Notes under the pieces: model-generated | Databases searched by the model: none | What the model saw: the letters and a program-made list of their open reading frames with translations, nothing else | Told to the model about the DNA's origin: nothing | Assembly: GCA_965218715.1 (NCBI GenBank) | Contig: CBDCLY010000029.1 | Coordinates: forward strand, 1-64,000 | DNA length: 64,000 bases | Origin: CBDCLY01 sp965218715 | GTDB lineage: Bacteria > Bacteroidota > Bacteroidia > Flavobacteriales_E > Vicingaceae | Reading direction: 5' to 3' | Program-made: the position numbers and the translations under genes | Part shown: positions 19,309-28,578 of the stretch, one piece after another | Layout of the letters: each line of letters begins with the position of its first letter | Numbering within the stretch: the stretch's first letter is position 1

Positions 19309-21174
19309 TTAATCCATTTTAAATTTTACCCTCCATTTCTCTCTGTTTTCCCAATCAATCTGATCAGTTTTACAGTACACATAATCATTGATTACTAGGT
19401 AATCCATCTCTGTGCTCATGAAGCATCGGTAGGCATCATATGGGGTACAGACAATTGGTTCTCCTCGTACATTAAAACTTGTATTGACTACTAACCCGAA
19501 GTTAGTCTGTTCTTTAAACTCATTGATTAAGCCCCAATACCTAGCATTGGTTTCTTTATGTACAGTTTGAACTCTAGCTGAAAAGTCAAGATGAGTAATC
19601 GATTGCACATCACTTCTTTCATGATATAAACGTTCCCAAAGTGGAAGGTCAAAATAATTCTCTGGTAATTTTTTTCGTCTATCCTCATTGATAGGGGCAA
19701 CCAACAACATGTATGGAGAATCTGTTTTTAAATCAAAAAACGACTGATTTTCCTCAGCAAGAACTGATGGAGCAAAGGGCCTAAAACCTTCACGATACTT
19801 TATTTTAAGGTTCAGTTTTTTCTGCATTTCTGGATTTCTAGCATCTCCTAGAATACTTCTATTCCCTAATGCTCTTGGACCAAATTCCATTCTTCCTTGA
19901 AACCAACCCACAACATTTCCTTCAGCTATTTTTGATGCAATGTGTTTTGTCAAATCTCCAAAGTCATTGTATTTATGATAAACTGCTTTAACCTTTCGGC
20001 TCATTAGTTCTATCTCTTTGTCTGAATAATCAGGTCCAAGATAGGTGCCATGCATTTTATCGTTTTTTCCATCGAAGGTGCGCGGTGAACCAAAATACAT
20101 GTAGTTTGCAACCATGGCCGCTCCTAGTGCTCCTCCAGCGTCACCTGCTGCTGGTTGAATGTATATGTTCTCAAAAATATTTTCTTTTAACAATTTGCCA
20201 TTGGCCACACAATTTAGCGCTACACCACCAGCAAGGCAAAGGTTATTAGAATTGGTAATCTGCTTGGCATGTTTAGCCATTTTAATGACTATTTCTTCAG
20301 TAACGATTTGAATGGCCATGGCAAGATTACAATGATGTTGTTCAATATCAACTTCAGGTTTCCTCAATGGGAAAGAAAATAACTTGGCCCACTTATCCTC
20401 ATGAATCATTCTTAATCCTGTGGCATAATTGTAATATTTTTGATCTAACCAGATAGAACCATCATCCTTTATGTTGACAAGGTTTTGTTTGATGATATTG
20501 ACATACTCTTTGGTTTGTTCAGAATTGGGATTTCCATAAGGAGCAAGTCCCATTAATTTATATTCACCTGAGTTTACAGTGAATCCTAGAAAATAGGTAA
20601 ATGCACTGTATAGCAGACCAACAGAATGTGGAAAATTTAATTCCGTTTTCATTTCAATGTTGTTACCGCTACCAAGTCCAATTGTAGTTGTATTCCATTC
20701 TCCAACACCATCTATGGTTAGTATTGCCGATTCTTCAAATGGTGAAGCAAAAAAGGCGCTTGCAGCATGAGATAGGTGATGATCGGGAAAAAGCAATTTA
20801 ACTTTCTTTTTATCGTAATGTTCAACCTCTTTTAAACCATCATAGATCAGTTTTTTAAGGAACATTTTTTCATTTAGCCAAACTGGGATGGCCTTTAAAA
20901 ACGAAAGAAGGCCTTTAGGTGCAAATGCATAATAGGTTTCTAAAAGTCGCTCAAATTTCAATAGCGGTTTATCATAGAAAATAATAGCATCTAATTCGTC
21001 AATTGCTAACCCGGCTTCCTCTAAACAATATTTAACTGAGTTTACTGGGAAATCTGGGGTATGTTTCATTCTTGTGAAACGTTCCTCTTGTGCTGCAGCA
21101 ACTACTTTTTCTCCAATGGTTAAGGCTGCGGCAGAATCGTGGTAAAACGCTGATATTCCTAAAACTTTCTTCAT
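19309..21174 (-). CDS. Carbamoyltransferase (NodU/CmcH/TobZ/SxtI type)
   Basis: 621 residues, full length. The N-terminal YrdC-/Kae1-like half starts VLGISAFYHDSAAAL and has AAAQEERFTRMKHTPDFP and LFPDHHLSHAASAF; the C-terminal half has WFQGRMEFGPRALGNRSILGD and ends NTSFNVRGEPIVCTPYDA. Enzymes of this type transfer carbamoyl from carbamoyl phosphate via ATP onto a hydroxyl of sugars or natural products. First gene of the four-gene operon ending at 17397. Confidence 0.93.
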   Translation of the reverse strand: MKKVLGISAFYHDSAAALTIGEKVVAAAQEERFTRMKHTPDFPVNSVKYCLEEAGLAIDELDAIIFYDKPLLKFERLLETYYAFAPKGLLSFLKAIPVWLNEKMFLKKLIYDGLKEVEHYDKKKVKLLFPDHHLSHAASAFFASPFEESAILTIDGVGEWNTTTIGLGSGNNIEMKTELNFPHSVGLLYSAFTYFLGFTVNSGEYKLMGLAPYGNPNSEQTKEYVNIIKQNLVNIKDDGSIWLDQKYYNYATGLRMIHEDKWAKLFSFPLRKPEVDIEQHHCNLAMAIQIVTEEIVIKMAKHAKQITNSNNLCLAGGVALNCVANGKLLKENIFENIYIQPAAGDAGGALGAAMVANYMYFGSPRTFDGKNDKMHGTYLGPDYSDKEIELMSRKVKAVYHKYNDFGDLTKHIASKIAEGNVVGWFQGRMEFGPRALGNRSILGDARNPEMQKKLNLKIKYREGFRPFAPSVLAEENQSFFDLKTDSPYMLLVAPINEDRRKKLPENYFDLPLWERLYHERSDVQSITHLDFSARVQTVHKETNARYWGLINEFKEQTNFGLVVNTSFNVRGEPIVCTPYDAYRCFMSTEMDYLVINDYVYCKTDQIDWENREKWRVKFKMD

Positions 21175-21609
21175 TTTTTTCCTGTTTCTTATTCTAGATT
21201 AATCTTGCCAAACTTGCTGGAAGTATGCTTAATGATGAATAAAATGAGGTAAAAAAAATTAAGTTTTAGAATTCATTCTAAACAGACCATTCCTTTATTT
21301 TCTATTATTCCAACATCAAAAAGCCAACTCTTTTAGTGAAAAATCCAATAAGGAAGGCCCACTAATCCAGAAGCCGAAAATTAACAATTATTCAGATTAT
21401 TTTAGGCATTTAAAAAAGCAGGAGGAATTTAGTGCTGATGGTTGATTAAGATCAGTGGAAACGAAAAGAAGTGTAGGGTTTATGTGATGTTTTTGCCCGT
21501 TTTTCTAGACACAAGGTAATTAGGTGTTTTTTGTGATTTTGGCTTCAGTTTTTAAACTGCTTTTAAGCGAAGATCCGTTGAACCTTTCTTTGGGCTTAAA
21601 TTGGGCTTT
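21175..21609. other. Intergenic region at the distal end of the cassette array
   Basis: 435 bp between the carbamoyltransferase start and the last attC-like site. I see no convincing ORF, RNA gene or repeat in it; it should contain the promoter of the carbamoyltransferase operon (not resolved). It marks the transition from stable chromosome to the cassette array. Confidence 0.5.
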
Positions 21610-21836
21610 AACGTTTTGTGTATGTGGCGTGTGCCACAATTGTTGTTAGAAGTTCGAAGATAGTGAAAAAGCGAAAAGCACTGACAGTTCTCCGTCCAAA
21701 TATGACTTCCTTACTCATCTTTAGGGATTATGGCAGCCGACCGAGCTATGAAAAGCAGACCTTAACCGCTTTTGAACGGCTTAATTAAACAACTGATTTT
21801 AGGTGCAGCAAGAGCACATGCCATATACATGTTGTT
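21610..21836. repeat. attC-like site D (cassette 19, array end)
   Basis: Outer arms AAC-gtttt-GTGTATGTGGC and (reverse complement) AAC-aac-ATGTATATGGC pair imperfectly with the N5/N3 asymmetry of the other sites. 227 bp, the longest site. Its right boundary GTTGGGAAC complements GTTCTCAAC on the other side of the OmpA-like gene with one mismatch. Confidence 0.65.
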
Positions 21837-21846
21837 GGGAACTGTT

Positions 21847-22572
21847 TTATTTTAATTTTTCATCTAAATGATAAATACCAAAGCTTATTCTTCTATTTAA
21901 ATGAAATGCTCCCTTCTTTTCCTCGTCAGATCCCAAATTATTTATTTCATCCAAACTAATAAGTGGTTGGTTTGCTCCCATGTTTTGGGTCTTGATTTGC
22001 GCTTTTGGGACACCAATCTCAAGTAGATAATCCTTTACTACTGAAATTCTTTTGTCTGCCATTAGAGAATCTTCCTGATGGTCGGTATGACCATATATAT
22101 GAAGTGCAATTTCTGGGTTTTGAATAATAACATATCCCAAAGAATCTAGGATAGACTCGTCTGATTCAGAGAGTATGTTTTCATTTTTCTTGTAATTGAT
22201 TTCAAAGCGCTGATACATAGTCATTGATGGACAATGAGTATATCTATTTAATTCAATTAAAACGACAAATTCATCATCAGCTATTTCATTCGGTATTTGA
22301 AGATTAATTCTTTTAACTAAATGACATTTTGCAGATGCCTTTAATTTATAGCTTTCACCTTTTATTAATTTAACAACAATTGGCAAAGAGTCTTCTTTTG
22401 TTCTACTTATTTCGATGTTGTTAGCGCTATTGAATATTTTAAGGCTGGCGTTTGTCAATGCATTCTTTTTCCATTCATTTTTAATCTCAAATCTCACATT
22501 AATTAACTCATCTTGAGAATAGCAATTAATATAGTTAAGTGTGAAAAGAAGTATCGATATTATATATTTCAT
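21847..22572 (-). CDS. Cassette 19: OmpA-family C-terminal domain protein, secreted
   Basis: 241 residues with a signal peptide (IISILLFTLNYINCYSQ). The C-terminal third is an OmpA/MotB-like peptidoglycan-binding domain: IALHIYGHTDHQEDSLMADKR then VKDYLLEIGVP and NMGANQPL, close to the family's GHTD...N...LS..RA pattern. The N-terminal part (NVRFEIKNEWKK, IFNSANNIE) is a beta-rich region with no clear family. Likely periplasmic, binding peptidoglycan. This is the cassette furthest from the recombinase. Confidence 0.75.
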   Translation of the reverse strand: MKYIISILLFTLNYINCYSQDELINVRFEIKNEWKKNALTNASLKIFNSANNIEISRTKEDSLPIVVKLIKGESYKLKASAKCHLVKRINLQIPNEIADDEFVVLIELNRYTHCPSMTMYQRFEINYKKNENILSESDESILDSLGYVIIQNPEIALHIYGHTDHQEDSLMADKRISVVKDYLLEIGVPKAQIKTQNMGANQPLISLDEINNLGSDEEKKGAFHLNRRISFGIYHLDEKLK

Positions 22573-22586
22573 TATTAATTGTTCTC

Positions 22587-22681
22587 AACGACCCGGCTAT
22601 GACACGTTGTGTCCTGCCGTAACGAAATTAAATTTAAAACAATGAAGTGGAGGCAGGGCATTATGTGTTATAGCTTATGTT
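22587..22681. repeat. attC-like site E (cassette 18)
   Basis: A 95-bp imperfect palindrome. Arms AAC-gaccc-GGCTATGACAC...CCTGCC and AAC-ata-AGCTATAACAC...CCTGCC agree at 18 of 24 aligned positions, with 5 and 3 unpaired bases next to AAC and GTT. Confidence 0.75.
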
Positions 22682-22693
22682 GTGTGGAGTTTT

Positions 22694-23068
22694 TTATTTT
22701 TTTTTCTTCTTTTCTAAAACGTAGTTTGAACTAAACATTCCATTTTCAATATTCTCGGTCAAGCCCTTGAAAAATCTACGATTATGGATTTTATGCTCGT
22801 ATAAGATCCCGTCATCTAGATGGTGAATCGGAGCGCTAAAGAGTCAATGAATTGAAGTTCAAAACTTGACATTGTCAATTTTTTCTGGGAACTTCATCCC
22901 AGACTTTGTTAAACGTCATTCGTTTTGAAAGCAAGTCATTCCACGGAATCTCCGTCTAAAGTCTGAAAGTTCAATGCCCTTTTTATGGTCTTGAACTATT
23001 GACCTTTATCGCCCCTTTACCGATTCATTTCAAGGCTACCGAAAAGCTCTGTTTATTTCAAATTCCAT
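22694..23068 (-). pseudogene. Cassette 18: frame-disrupted cassette gene
   Basis: Between sites E and F no long ORF survives, but coding-like pieces remain on the minus strand: a start at 23068 (MEFEINRAFR, then stop), MTFNKVWDEVPRK, FELQFIDSLAL, and a final open stretch of about 45 codons (SAPIHHLDDGILYEHKIHN ... GMFSSNYVLEKKKKK) ending at 22694. The pieces lie in different frames. Either the gene has decayed or several indel errors fall here. The cassette ends are intact (GTTGTATGG / CCACACAAC, one mismatch). Confidence 0.45.
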
Positions 23069-23070
23069 AC

Positions 23071-23194
23071 AACGGGTTCGTGTAGGATTTGTGCGACTTA
23101 GAATCCGAAGGATTTTCAGTTGTAGCAAATCAGTTGTTTCAATGTATAATTTTTAATTGAAGTTCATGTGTTAGCATGAATTATAAATGTTGTT
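23071..23194. repeat. attC-like site F (cassette 17)
   Basis: 124 bp, AAC...GTT bounded; arms CGTGTAGGATTTGTGC and (reverse complement) ATTTATAATTCATGC pair weakly. The weakest palindrome of the set, but the flanking repeat GTTGTATGC/GCATACAAC around its gene is perfect. Confidence 0.5.
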
Positions 23195-23221
23195 GTATGC
23201 TGGTTTATTTGGGTTGTTTGC

Positions 23222-23596
23222 TTAAAATATAACAAATTCCCGAAAGTTCTTTTTCAAGAAGCTGAATATTTTGCTTGGCAAATTATTTAAATCCGATTTT
23301 TGTTCAAGACAAATTGAGATATGTCCATTTGATGTTGATTTTACTAGCTGATAAAAATTCCCATATCTAATAATTAAATGATTTAATCCTCCGCAGTCAA
23401 TATTTCCGCGCTGACTAGCTAAAGTTAACAATGTTGGATTTACCAATAACTCCTCAAACTTATCAGTATCTCCAGATGAGCTATCCGATGTTACTTCTTT
23501 TTGCTTAAAGACAAGATTTCCGTCAGAATATAGTGCTACATATCGGATGTCGGTAAATTCTTCAAATAGTGCATTTATTATATCTTCTTTATTCAT
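23222..23596 (-). CDS. Cassette 17: Roadblock/LC7-like small cytoplasmic protein
   Basis: 124 residues without signal or membrane helix. The order YVALYSDGNLVFKQ, a short acidic loop, ELLVNPTLLTLASQRGNIDCGG, LNHLIIRYGNFYQLVK and HISICLEQ resembles the beta-alpha-beta plan of Roadblock/LC7 modulators of small GTPases. This is a fold-level guess. Flanked by a perfect 9-bp cassette inverted repeat. Confidence 0.5.
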   Translation of the reverse strand: MNKEDIINALFEEFTDIRYVALYSDGNLVFKQKEVTSDSSSGDTDKFEELLVNPTLLTLASQRGNIDCGGLNHLIIRYGNFYQLVKSTSNGHISICLEQKSDLNNLPSKIFSFLKKNFREFVIF

Positions 23597-23614
23597 TTCT
23601 TTTAACTTGCATAC

Positions 23615-23925
23615 AACGTCTCAGCTATGAGGCGTTTTTTTTAGTTTCTTAAAAGTACATAAAATGAGGTTTAGCAGAAAGCGAGCGACGCTAGAAGAAC
23701 ACTTAACTCCATAATAGAAAAAAAATTCGGCGCGAAGCGCGAAACTAAGAAAGCAGGAAGGAGGCGGCAAAGTAAAAAAATGACTTATAGCTATTGTTAA
23801 GGCCAGTTATTCAAAGCGAAGCTTTACTTGCTTGTTTCTTGTGGTTTTACCTTCGTGGCGTGGCGTAGCTGGCTAGTAGACCCGTTGAACTACATCAGGG
23901 TTGGCGTGAGGGGAGGATTGGCGTT
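23615..23925. repeat. ORF-less cassette B, copy 1 (cassette 16)
   Basis: 311 bp. Body (23799-23925) has no ORF; its attC-like site (23615-23798) starts AAC-gtctc-AGCTATGAGGCG. In this copy and copy 7 the internal core is GTTAAGGCC instead of GTTAACGCC. Confidence 0.8.
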
Positions 23926-24237
23926 AACGTCTCAGCTATGAGGCCGTTTTTTTTAGTTTCTTAAAAGTACATAAAATGAGGTTTAGCAGAAAGCGAGCGA
24001 CGCTAGAAGAACACTTAACTCCATAATAGAAAAAAAATTCGGCGCGAAGCGCGAAACTAGGGAAGCAGGAAGGTGACGGCTAAGTAAAAAAATGACTTAT
24101 AGCTATTGTTAACGCCAGTTATTCAAAGCGAAGCTTTATCTGTTTATTTCTTTTGGTTTTACCTTCGTGGCGTGGGTTAGCTGGCTAGTAGACCCGTTGA
24201 ACTACATCAGGGTTGGCGTGAGGGGAGGATTGGCGTT
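23926..24237. repeat. ORF-less cassette B, copy 2 (cassette 15)
   Basis: Directly abuts copy 1 in tandem. attC-like site 23926-24110 (185 bp), body 24111-24237 (127 bp) flanked by GTTAACGCCA/TGGCGTTAAC. The attC carries a GC stem (GCGCGAAGCGCG) next to an A8 run on the plus strand, i.e. a stem followed by T8 on the cassette-sense strand. Confidence 0.85.
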
Positions 24238-24424
24238 AACGCCCATGTAAGATTAGTTGGGCATTTGATAAAGATACTATTAGCTATTTACTAAATAGCA
24301 AAATCGCCTTGCGATTTTTTAATTTTATCCCGATTAGGAAATTGTTAAGGCGATTTTGTGGACTTTACAGATAATAGCAAATGATGCGTAACCTACTTAC
24401 GCCCAATGAATTTTACATTTTGTT
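24238..24424. repeat. attC-like site G, copy 1 (cassette 14)
   Basis: 187 bp. Arms AAC-gccc-ATGTAAGATTAGTTGGGC and AAC-aaa-ATGTAAAATTCATTGGGC match at 15 of 18 positions. An internal stem AAAATCGC/GCGATTTT is present. The 205 bp between this site and the gene stop at 24630 hold nothing I can identify. Confidence 0.8.
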
Positions 24425-24629
24425 ATGGGCAGTCTTTGTTCTCTAGTCTTGTACTCAATCTATTAACCTCGAGTTTTGTAATAGTCAGTCCGATAAACAA
24501 TTAGAGCCAAACAAGCTACTAATTTGAAAAGCTAAAGAATACGATTTTGTCTGCTCAAAATCTAAATTAAAAATATAGGTTTGGAGTAGAAGTATAATTT
24601 GAAATCAAGTCACTAATAGTCTAACAGGG

Positions 24630-25244
24630 TTATTTTTTTAAAATTTGCCAGTCTTTAATGACAAAATAATCCAAAATTACGGGCTGTAACTCTAGAGATA
24701 CTTTTAAGTCTTTAGTTTCTGATTTGTAATATTTTAAATATAAGTTGTAATTTAAATCTAAACGTTCAGGTTCTTTATTAAAAGTAAAATAGATATGTGC
24801 TTGAGTATATCGTGATTTATCGTTAATATCAGTTATTGGGCAATCTATAAAAATAGAATTATCACCGGAAGTGTTATTTAAGGTTAATGAAGTCCAAATG
24901 ATGTTTGAGATTAATCCAAAGGTTAAAAATGAGAATAAGAATCCTTGGATAAGATATATTATTGATAATCCAAATTTGTCAATTAATGATTTCGCTTCAT
25001 TTAGTTTTTGTTTCAGAAAGCTCAATTTTAGAAAGGAAATAATTGCAATCCCAATTATTGTAGGTATTAAGAAAAAATATATAAAATAACCTGACTTTCC
25101 GCCTATTGTTTCCGTGCTATAAACATTTCTGATTAGAAAGTTAATGATCACAAGAATCACCAGAAGGTAAACTGTTTTATTTTCAGTTTTTTTCAATTCT
25201 TCTTGATCAATATGTTTCTTTTTTTTCTTCTTTTTTTTTCCCAA
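24630..25244 (-). CDS. Cassette 14: membrane protein with poly-Lys N-terminus
   Basis: 204 residues. It begins with eight consecutive lysines after MG, then helices VYLLVILVIINFLIRNVY, GYFIYFFLIPTIIGIAIISF and IIYLIQGFLFSFLTFGLI, followed by a soluble C-terminal part with IDCPITDINDKSRYTQAHIYF. No family recognised. Cassette ends GTTATGAGC/GCCCATAAC agree at 8 of 9 positions. Confidence 0.6.
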   Translation of the reverse strand: MGKKKKKKKKHIDQEELKKTENKTVYLLVILVIINFLIRNVYSTETIGGKSGYFIYFFLIPTIIGIAIISFLKLSFLKQKLNEAKSLIDKFGLSIIYLIQGFLFSFLTFGLISNIIWTSLTLNNTSGDNSIFIDCPITDINDKSRYTQAHIYFTFNKEPERLDLNYNLYLKYYKSETKDLKVSLELQPVILDYFVIKDWQILKK

Positions 25245-25293
25245 TTTGGTTTCTAAAATAAAAATGAATATTAGTTTGTTAGGTATTGCTCAT

Positions 25294-25604
25294 AACGTCT
25301 CAGCTATGAGGCGTTTTTTTTAGTTTCTTAAAAGTACATAAAATGAGGTTTAGCAGAAAGCAAGCGACGCTAGAGGAACACTTAACTCCATAATAGAAAA
25401 AAAAATCGGCGCGAAGCGCGAAACTAGGGAAGCAGGAAGGTGGCGGCTAAGTAAAAAAATGACTTATAGCTATTGTTAACGCCAGTTATTCAAAGCGAAG
25501 CTTTATCTGTTTATTTCTTGTGGTTTTACCTTCGTGGCGTGGTGTAGCTGGCTAGTAGACCCGTTGAACTACATAAGGGTTGGTGTGAGGGGAGGATTGG
25601 CGTT
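25294..25604. repeat. ORF-less cassette B, copy 3 (cassette 13)
   Basis: 311 bp; attC-like part 25294-25477, body 25478-25604. In tandem with copy 4. Body differs from other copies by only a few substitutions (for example ACATAAGGGTTGGTG). Confidence 0.85.
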
Positions 25605-25915
25605 AACGTCTCAGCTATGAGGCGTTTTTTTTAGTTTCTTAAAAGTACATAAAATGAGGTTTAGCAGGAAGCGAGCGACGCTAGAAGAACACTTAACTCC
25701 ATAATAGAAAAAAAAATCGGCGCGAAGCGCGAAACTAGGGAAGCAGGAAGATGGCGGCTAAGGAAAAAAATGACTTATAGCTATTGTTAACGCCAGTTAT
25801 TCAAAGCGAAGCTTTATCTGTTTATTTCTTTTGGTTTTACCTTCGTGGCGTGGCGTAGCTGGCTAGTAGGCCCGTTGAACTACATCAGGGTTGGCGTGAG
25901 GGGAGGATTGGCGTT
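25605..25915. repeat. ORF-less cassette B, copy 4 (cassette 12)
   Basis: 311 bp, in direct tandem with copy 3, joined precisely at GTT/AAC, then followed precisely by site G copy 2. Confidence 0.85.
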
Positions 25916-26102
25916 AACGCCCGTATAAGATTAGTTAGGCGATAAGTAAAGATAATGTTTGCGGTTTACTAATTAGCAAAAACTGCGAAGCAGTTTTGTA
26001 ATTTATCAATCATTACGAAATCTGCGAGCAGATTTTGTGGAATTAAAAAAGAGAGTAGAAGTATCGTAACCTGCTGACGCCTAATTAATTTTATACTATG
26101 TT
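25916..26102. repeat. attC-like site G, copy 2 (cassette 11)
   Basis: 187 bp, same length as copy 1 but diverged. Arms AAC-gccc-GTATAAGATTAGTTAGGC and AAC-ata-GTATAAAATTAATTAGGC. Two internal stems (AAATCTGC/GCAGATTT and AAACTGC/GCAGTTT); both arms changed together relative to copy 1, which argues for selection on the fold. Confidence 0.8.
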
Positions 26103-26114
26103 ACCTGCTGTGTT

Positions 26115-26852
26115 TTATTTTAATTGCGATAACACATTAATAAGTTCTTTTACAGAATTAGTATCTTGATGTTCTAACTCACTATCCTCAATTGATTCAA
26201 TCAAACCCTTTGTATGAAATGAGTCATTAATTGGGTTTTTAATTTTGGATATAATAAAGTCTTTTTGTTCTTTTTGAATAGTATTAAAACTTAAAGTCCA
26301 AGCAAATTTTGCAGGATTATTAATTAATGACTTCCATAAATATTCATTTACCATCTGTGAGTATTCTGCATTATTAGAGCAATATGGATTGGTAGATTTA
26401 AATAAAGTGAATATGTCCTTTTCGTTAAGAGTCCTTACTTTTAATAACGAGTCAATCCAAATTAGTGTATTTAGATCACACTTTCGAGATTCGTCATAAT
26501 TGTAAAGTCTAAGAGAGTCAGAGTCTTTTTCATATTCAAAAACCTTTTCATTTTTGTCAATATATAATTTAGAACTAGAAACAAATCTATTTTCATAATC
26601 TCTGCCAAAGTCAATTACAGCAAATTTTGTTTGCTGTCTCTCTTCTTTTAATTGGCGGTATTTAAGATTATCATAAAATTTTCCTGTATTAATTAGATGC
26701 CATTTAGCCGTTGAGTCAATAAAATCAGGCTTTAGATGAAAAGTTAAGGAGTCAGACTCAACTTTTTCAATAACCGTATCCGTCTTAGATTCACCGCAAC
26801 TAGCAATTAGAATTATCAGAAATAAAAGTGTGTTTATTCTCATTTTTATCAT
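26115..26852 (-). CDS. Cassette 11: lipoprotein of unknown function
   Basis: 245 residues with a lipoprotein signal (INTLLFLIILIASCGES; lipobox Cys). A Met at 26843 (MRINTLL) would give a shorter leader. Mature part is helical and charged (FDSTAKW-like, KYRQLKEERQQTKFAVIDFGRDYENRF). No family recognised. The leader end IIASCG resembles that of the lipoprotein at 27486-28232. Flanked by the perfect cassette repeat GTTACCTGC/GCAGGTAAC. Confidence 0.6.
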   Translation of the reverse strand: MIKMRINTLLFLIILIASCGESKTDTVIEKVESDSLTFHLKPDFIDSTAKWHLINTGKFYDNLKYRQLKEERQQTKFAVIDFGRDYENRFVSSSKLYIDKNEKVFEYEKDSDSLRLYNYDESRKCDLNTLIWIDSLLKVRTLNEKDIFTLFKSTNPYCSNNAEYSQMVNEYLWKSLINNPAKFAWTLSFNTIQKEQKDFIISKIKNPINDSFHTKGLIESIEDSELEHQDTNSVKELINVLSQLK

Positions 26853-26859
26853 TGCAGGT

Positions 26860-27045
26860 AACGTTTAGTATATGGCAAGTAGGGCAGTAGAAAGCGAAGA
26901 ACTTTCAAGTTTGCACTGAGCCAAAACGTTGTATTTTGTTTTTATCTTATTCATTTTAAAAGCCAAATCTACGATTTGGCGGTGTTTGTAAATAGCACTG
27001 AACTTTCGTAAAACACCAAACGCCCTATTTGCTATATACCGTGTT
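26860..27045. repeat. attC-like site A, copy 1 (cassette 10)
   Basis: 186 bp. Arms AAC-gttta-GTATATGGCAAGTAGGGC and AAC-acg-GTATATAGCAAATAGGGC. The centre holds GCCAAATC/GATTTGGC (8-bp stem, 3-nt loop), followed by TTTT on the cassette-sense strand. Confidence 0.9.
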
Positions 27046-27056
27046 AGCAGCTTTTT

Positions 27057-27461
27057 TTATTTTCGAAATTTAACAGGCACTGTATATTTAACTTCAACCT
27101 TTTCACCTTTCTGCATTCCGGGAATCCAACTGGGCATTTCCTCAATATATTTTATAACTAAGTCGTTTAATTCTTCACTTTGACTTTGAAGGATTTCGGG
27201 TCTAACAGCTTGACCTAATGTATCGACGAAAAAACTTACATAAACAGTGCCTTCAGCTTTTACCTTTTTAGAACGATTATAAAAATATAAAAACACTTTA
27301 TTATTTGAATCATCTAAATCTTTAGCATTATCAAATAATGGCATTTCTTCGTCAGTTAGTATTTCAGGTAATTGTTTTTTTTCGTCATTTATTGTCTCTT
27401 GAGCATTGACTATTAAAGGAGTGATAATAATGATAAGTATCAAGTAAAATAATTTTTTCAT
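27057..27461 (-). CDS. Cassette 10, gene 2: TonB C-terminal domain-like secreted protein
   Basis: 134 residues with a signal peptide (LFYLILIIIITPLIVNAQ). The region EGTVYVSFFVDTLGQAVRPEIL ... IEEMPSWIPGMQKGEKVEVKYTVPVKF is the TonB C-terminal fold found in Bacteroidota energy-transducer-like proteins, here without the usual Pro-rich stalk or membrane anchor. It shares one cassette with the lipoprotein at 27486-28232 (25 nt apart, no site between). Confidence 0.75.
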   Translation of the reverse strand: MKKLFYLILIIIITPLIVNAQETINDEKKQLPEILTDEEMPLFDNAKDLDDSNNKVFLYFYNRSKKVKAEGTVYVSFFVDTLGQAVRPEILQSQSEELNDLVIKYIEEMPSWIPGMQKGEKVEVKYTVPVKFRK

Positions 27462-27485
27462 CTATTCTGGTTTTGTTTGTTGCTT

Positions 27486-28232
27486 TTATTTTTTTTCCAA
27501 TTTACCACTTATTGGAATAGAGTAGGTTTCTCCACTTACCGCATACACTTGATAAAATCCTTCCCAATGAATAGTCCCTTTTTTGTCGGTTAAAAACTCT
27601 ATTTCAGAATATAGCCCCTTTTCATTGATTTTAGTCTTTATTTCTTTGTTAGGACTGTTGGCAAAAGCGGCTTTAATTTCTATGTGATTAATCTTATTTG
27701 AAATACTATCCAATAGTCCGAATGTTAGATACTCTTTGTTATTTGAGCAAAAATGCAAGACTTGTAAATCACTTAGAGTTGCAGGTCCTAAGTCTACTGC
27801 TATCAACTTTTCTAAAATCAATTTTTTATACCTTAAAAAGGTAAGGTTTCTCATTTTTTGATTTAATGAGTCTGACCAATTTCTAATATTTTTCATTGGA
27901 AAAACTCTGCTGAAAACTCCTTGTTTTAGTTTTAAAAGTGGTTTAGCAGTTAGGCTATCTATTTTTTCGATTGAATAATCCTGTCTGTTTACTTCAGTTT
28001 GGACAGCTTTGAGCTGAGACTCTAAAGTATTAAGATTTAAGTATCGTGAACTATCATAATATTTGTCAATTGAATTCAGTTGTTGAAATTCAACCTCTAA
28101 CAGATAAATGTCTTGTGTAATAAACTCAATTTCAGAATTGATATATTGCGAAATGTGTTGTGCTTCTTCATTGGATTTGTCGCCGCAACTAGCAATTAAC
28201 ATAAATAGGACAATCGAATAAATAAACTTCAT
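27486..28232 (-). CDS. Cassette 10, gene 1: lipoprotein of unknown function
   Basis: 248 residues; lipobox leader (FIYSIVLFMLIASCGDKS), then a long helical region (SEIEFITQDIYLLEVEFQQLNSI) and a beta-rich C-terminus (TIHWEGFYQVYAVSGETYSIP). No family recognised. With the TonB-like gene it forms a two-gene cassette bounded by GTTAGCAGC/GCTGCTAAC. Confidence 0.6.
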   Translation of the reverse strand: MKFIYSIVLFMLIASCGDKSNEEAQHISQYINSEIEFITQDIYLLEVEFQQLNSIDKYYDSSRYLNLNTLESQLKAVQTEVNRQDYSIEKIDSLTAKPLLKLKQGVFSRVFPMKNIRNWSDSLNQKMRNLTFLRYKKLILEKLIAVDLGPATLSDLQVLHFCSNNKEYLTFGLLDSISNKINHIEIKAAFANSPNKEIKTKINEKGLYSEIEFLTDKKGTIHWEGFYQVYAVSGETYSIPISGKLEKK

Positions 28233-28268
28233 TTTTATGATTTAAAGTATTGTTAGGGAATTGCTGCT

Positions 28269-28578
28269 AACGTCTCAGCTATGAGGCGTTTTTTTTAGTT
28301 TCTTAAAAGTACTGAAAATGACTTTTGCAGGAAGCGAGCGACGCTAGTAGAACACTTAACTCCATAATAGAAAAAAAATTCGGCGCGAAGCGCGAAACTA
28401 AGAAAGCAGGAAGGAGGCGGCTAAGGAAAAAAATGACTTATAGTTATTGTTAACGCCAGTTATTCAAAGCGAAGCTTTATCTGTTTATTTCTTGTGGTTT
28501 TACCTTCGTGGCGTGGCGTAGCTGGCTAGTAGACCCGTTGAACTACATAAGGGGTGGTGTGATGGGAGGATTGGCGTT
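28269..28578. repeat. ORF-less cassette B, copy 5 (cassette 9)
   Basis: 310 bp; the most divergent attC half among copies (AGTACTGAAAATGACTTTTGCAGG replaced region described at 28308-28332), but body and termini are conserved. Followed directly by site A copy 2. Confidence 0.8.

Noticed and set aside
24111..24237. The 127-bp part of repeat B as a second, back-to-back attC site
   Set aside because: It lacks the N5/N3 asymmetry. Its ends GTTAACGCCA/TGGCGTTAAC behave like the cassette-specific ends of gene cassettes, so it is better read as an ORF-less cassette body.
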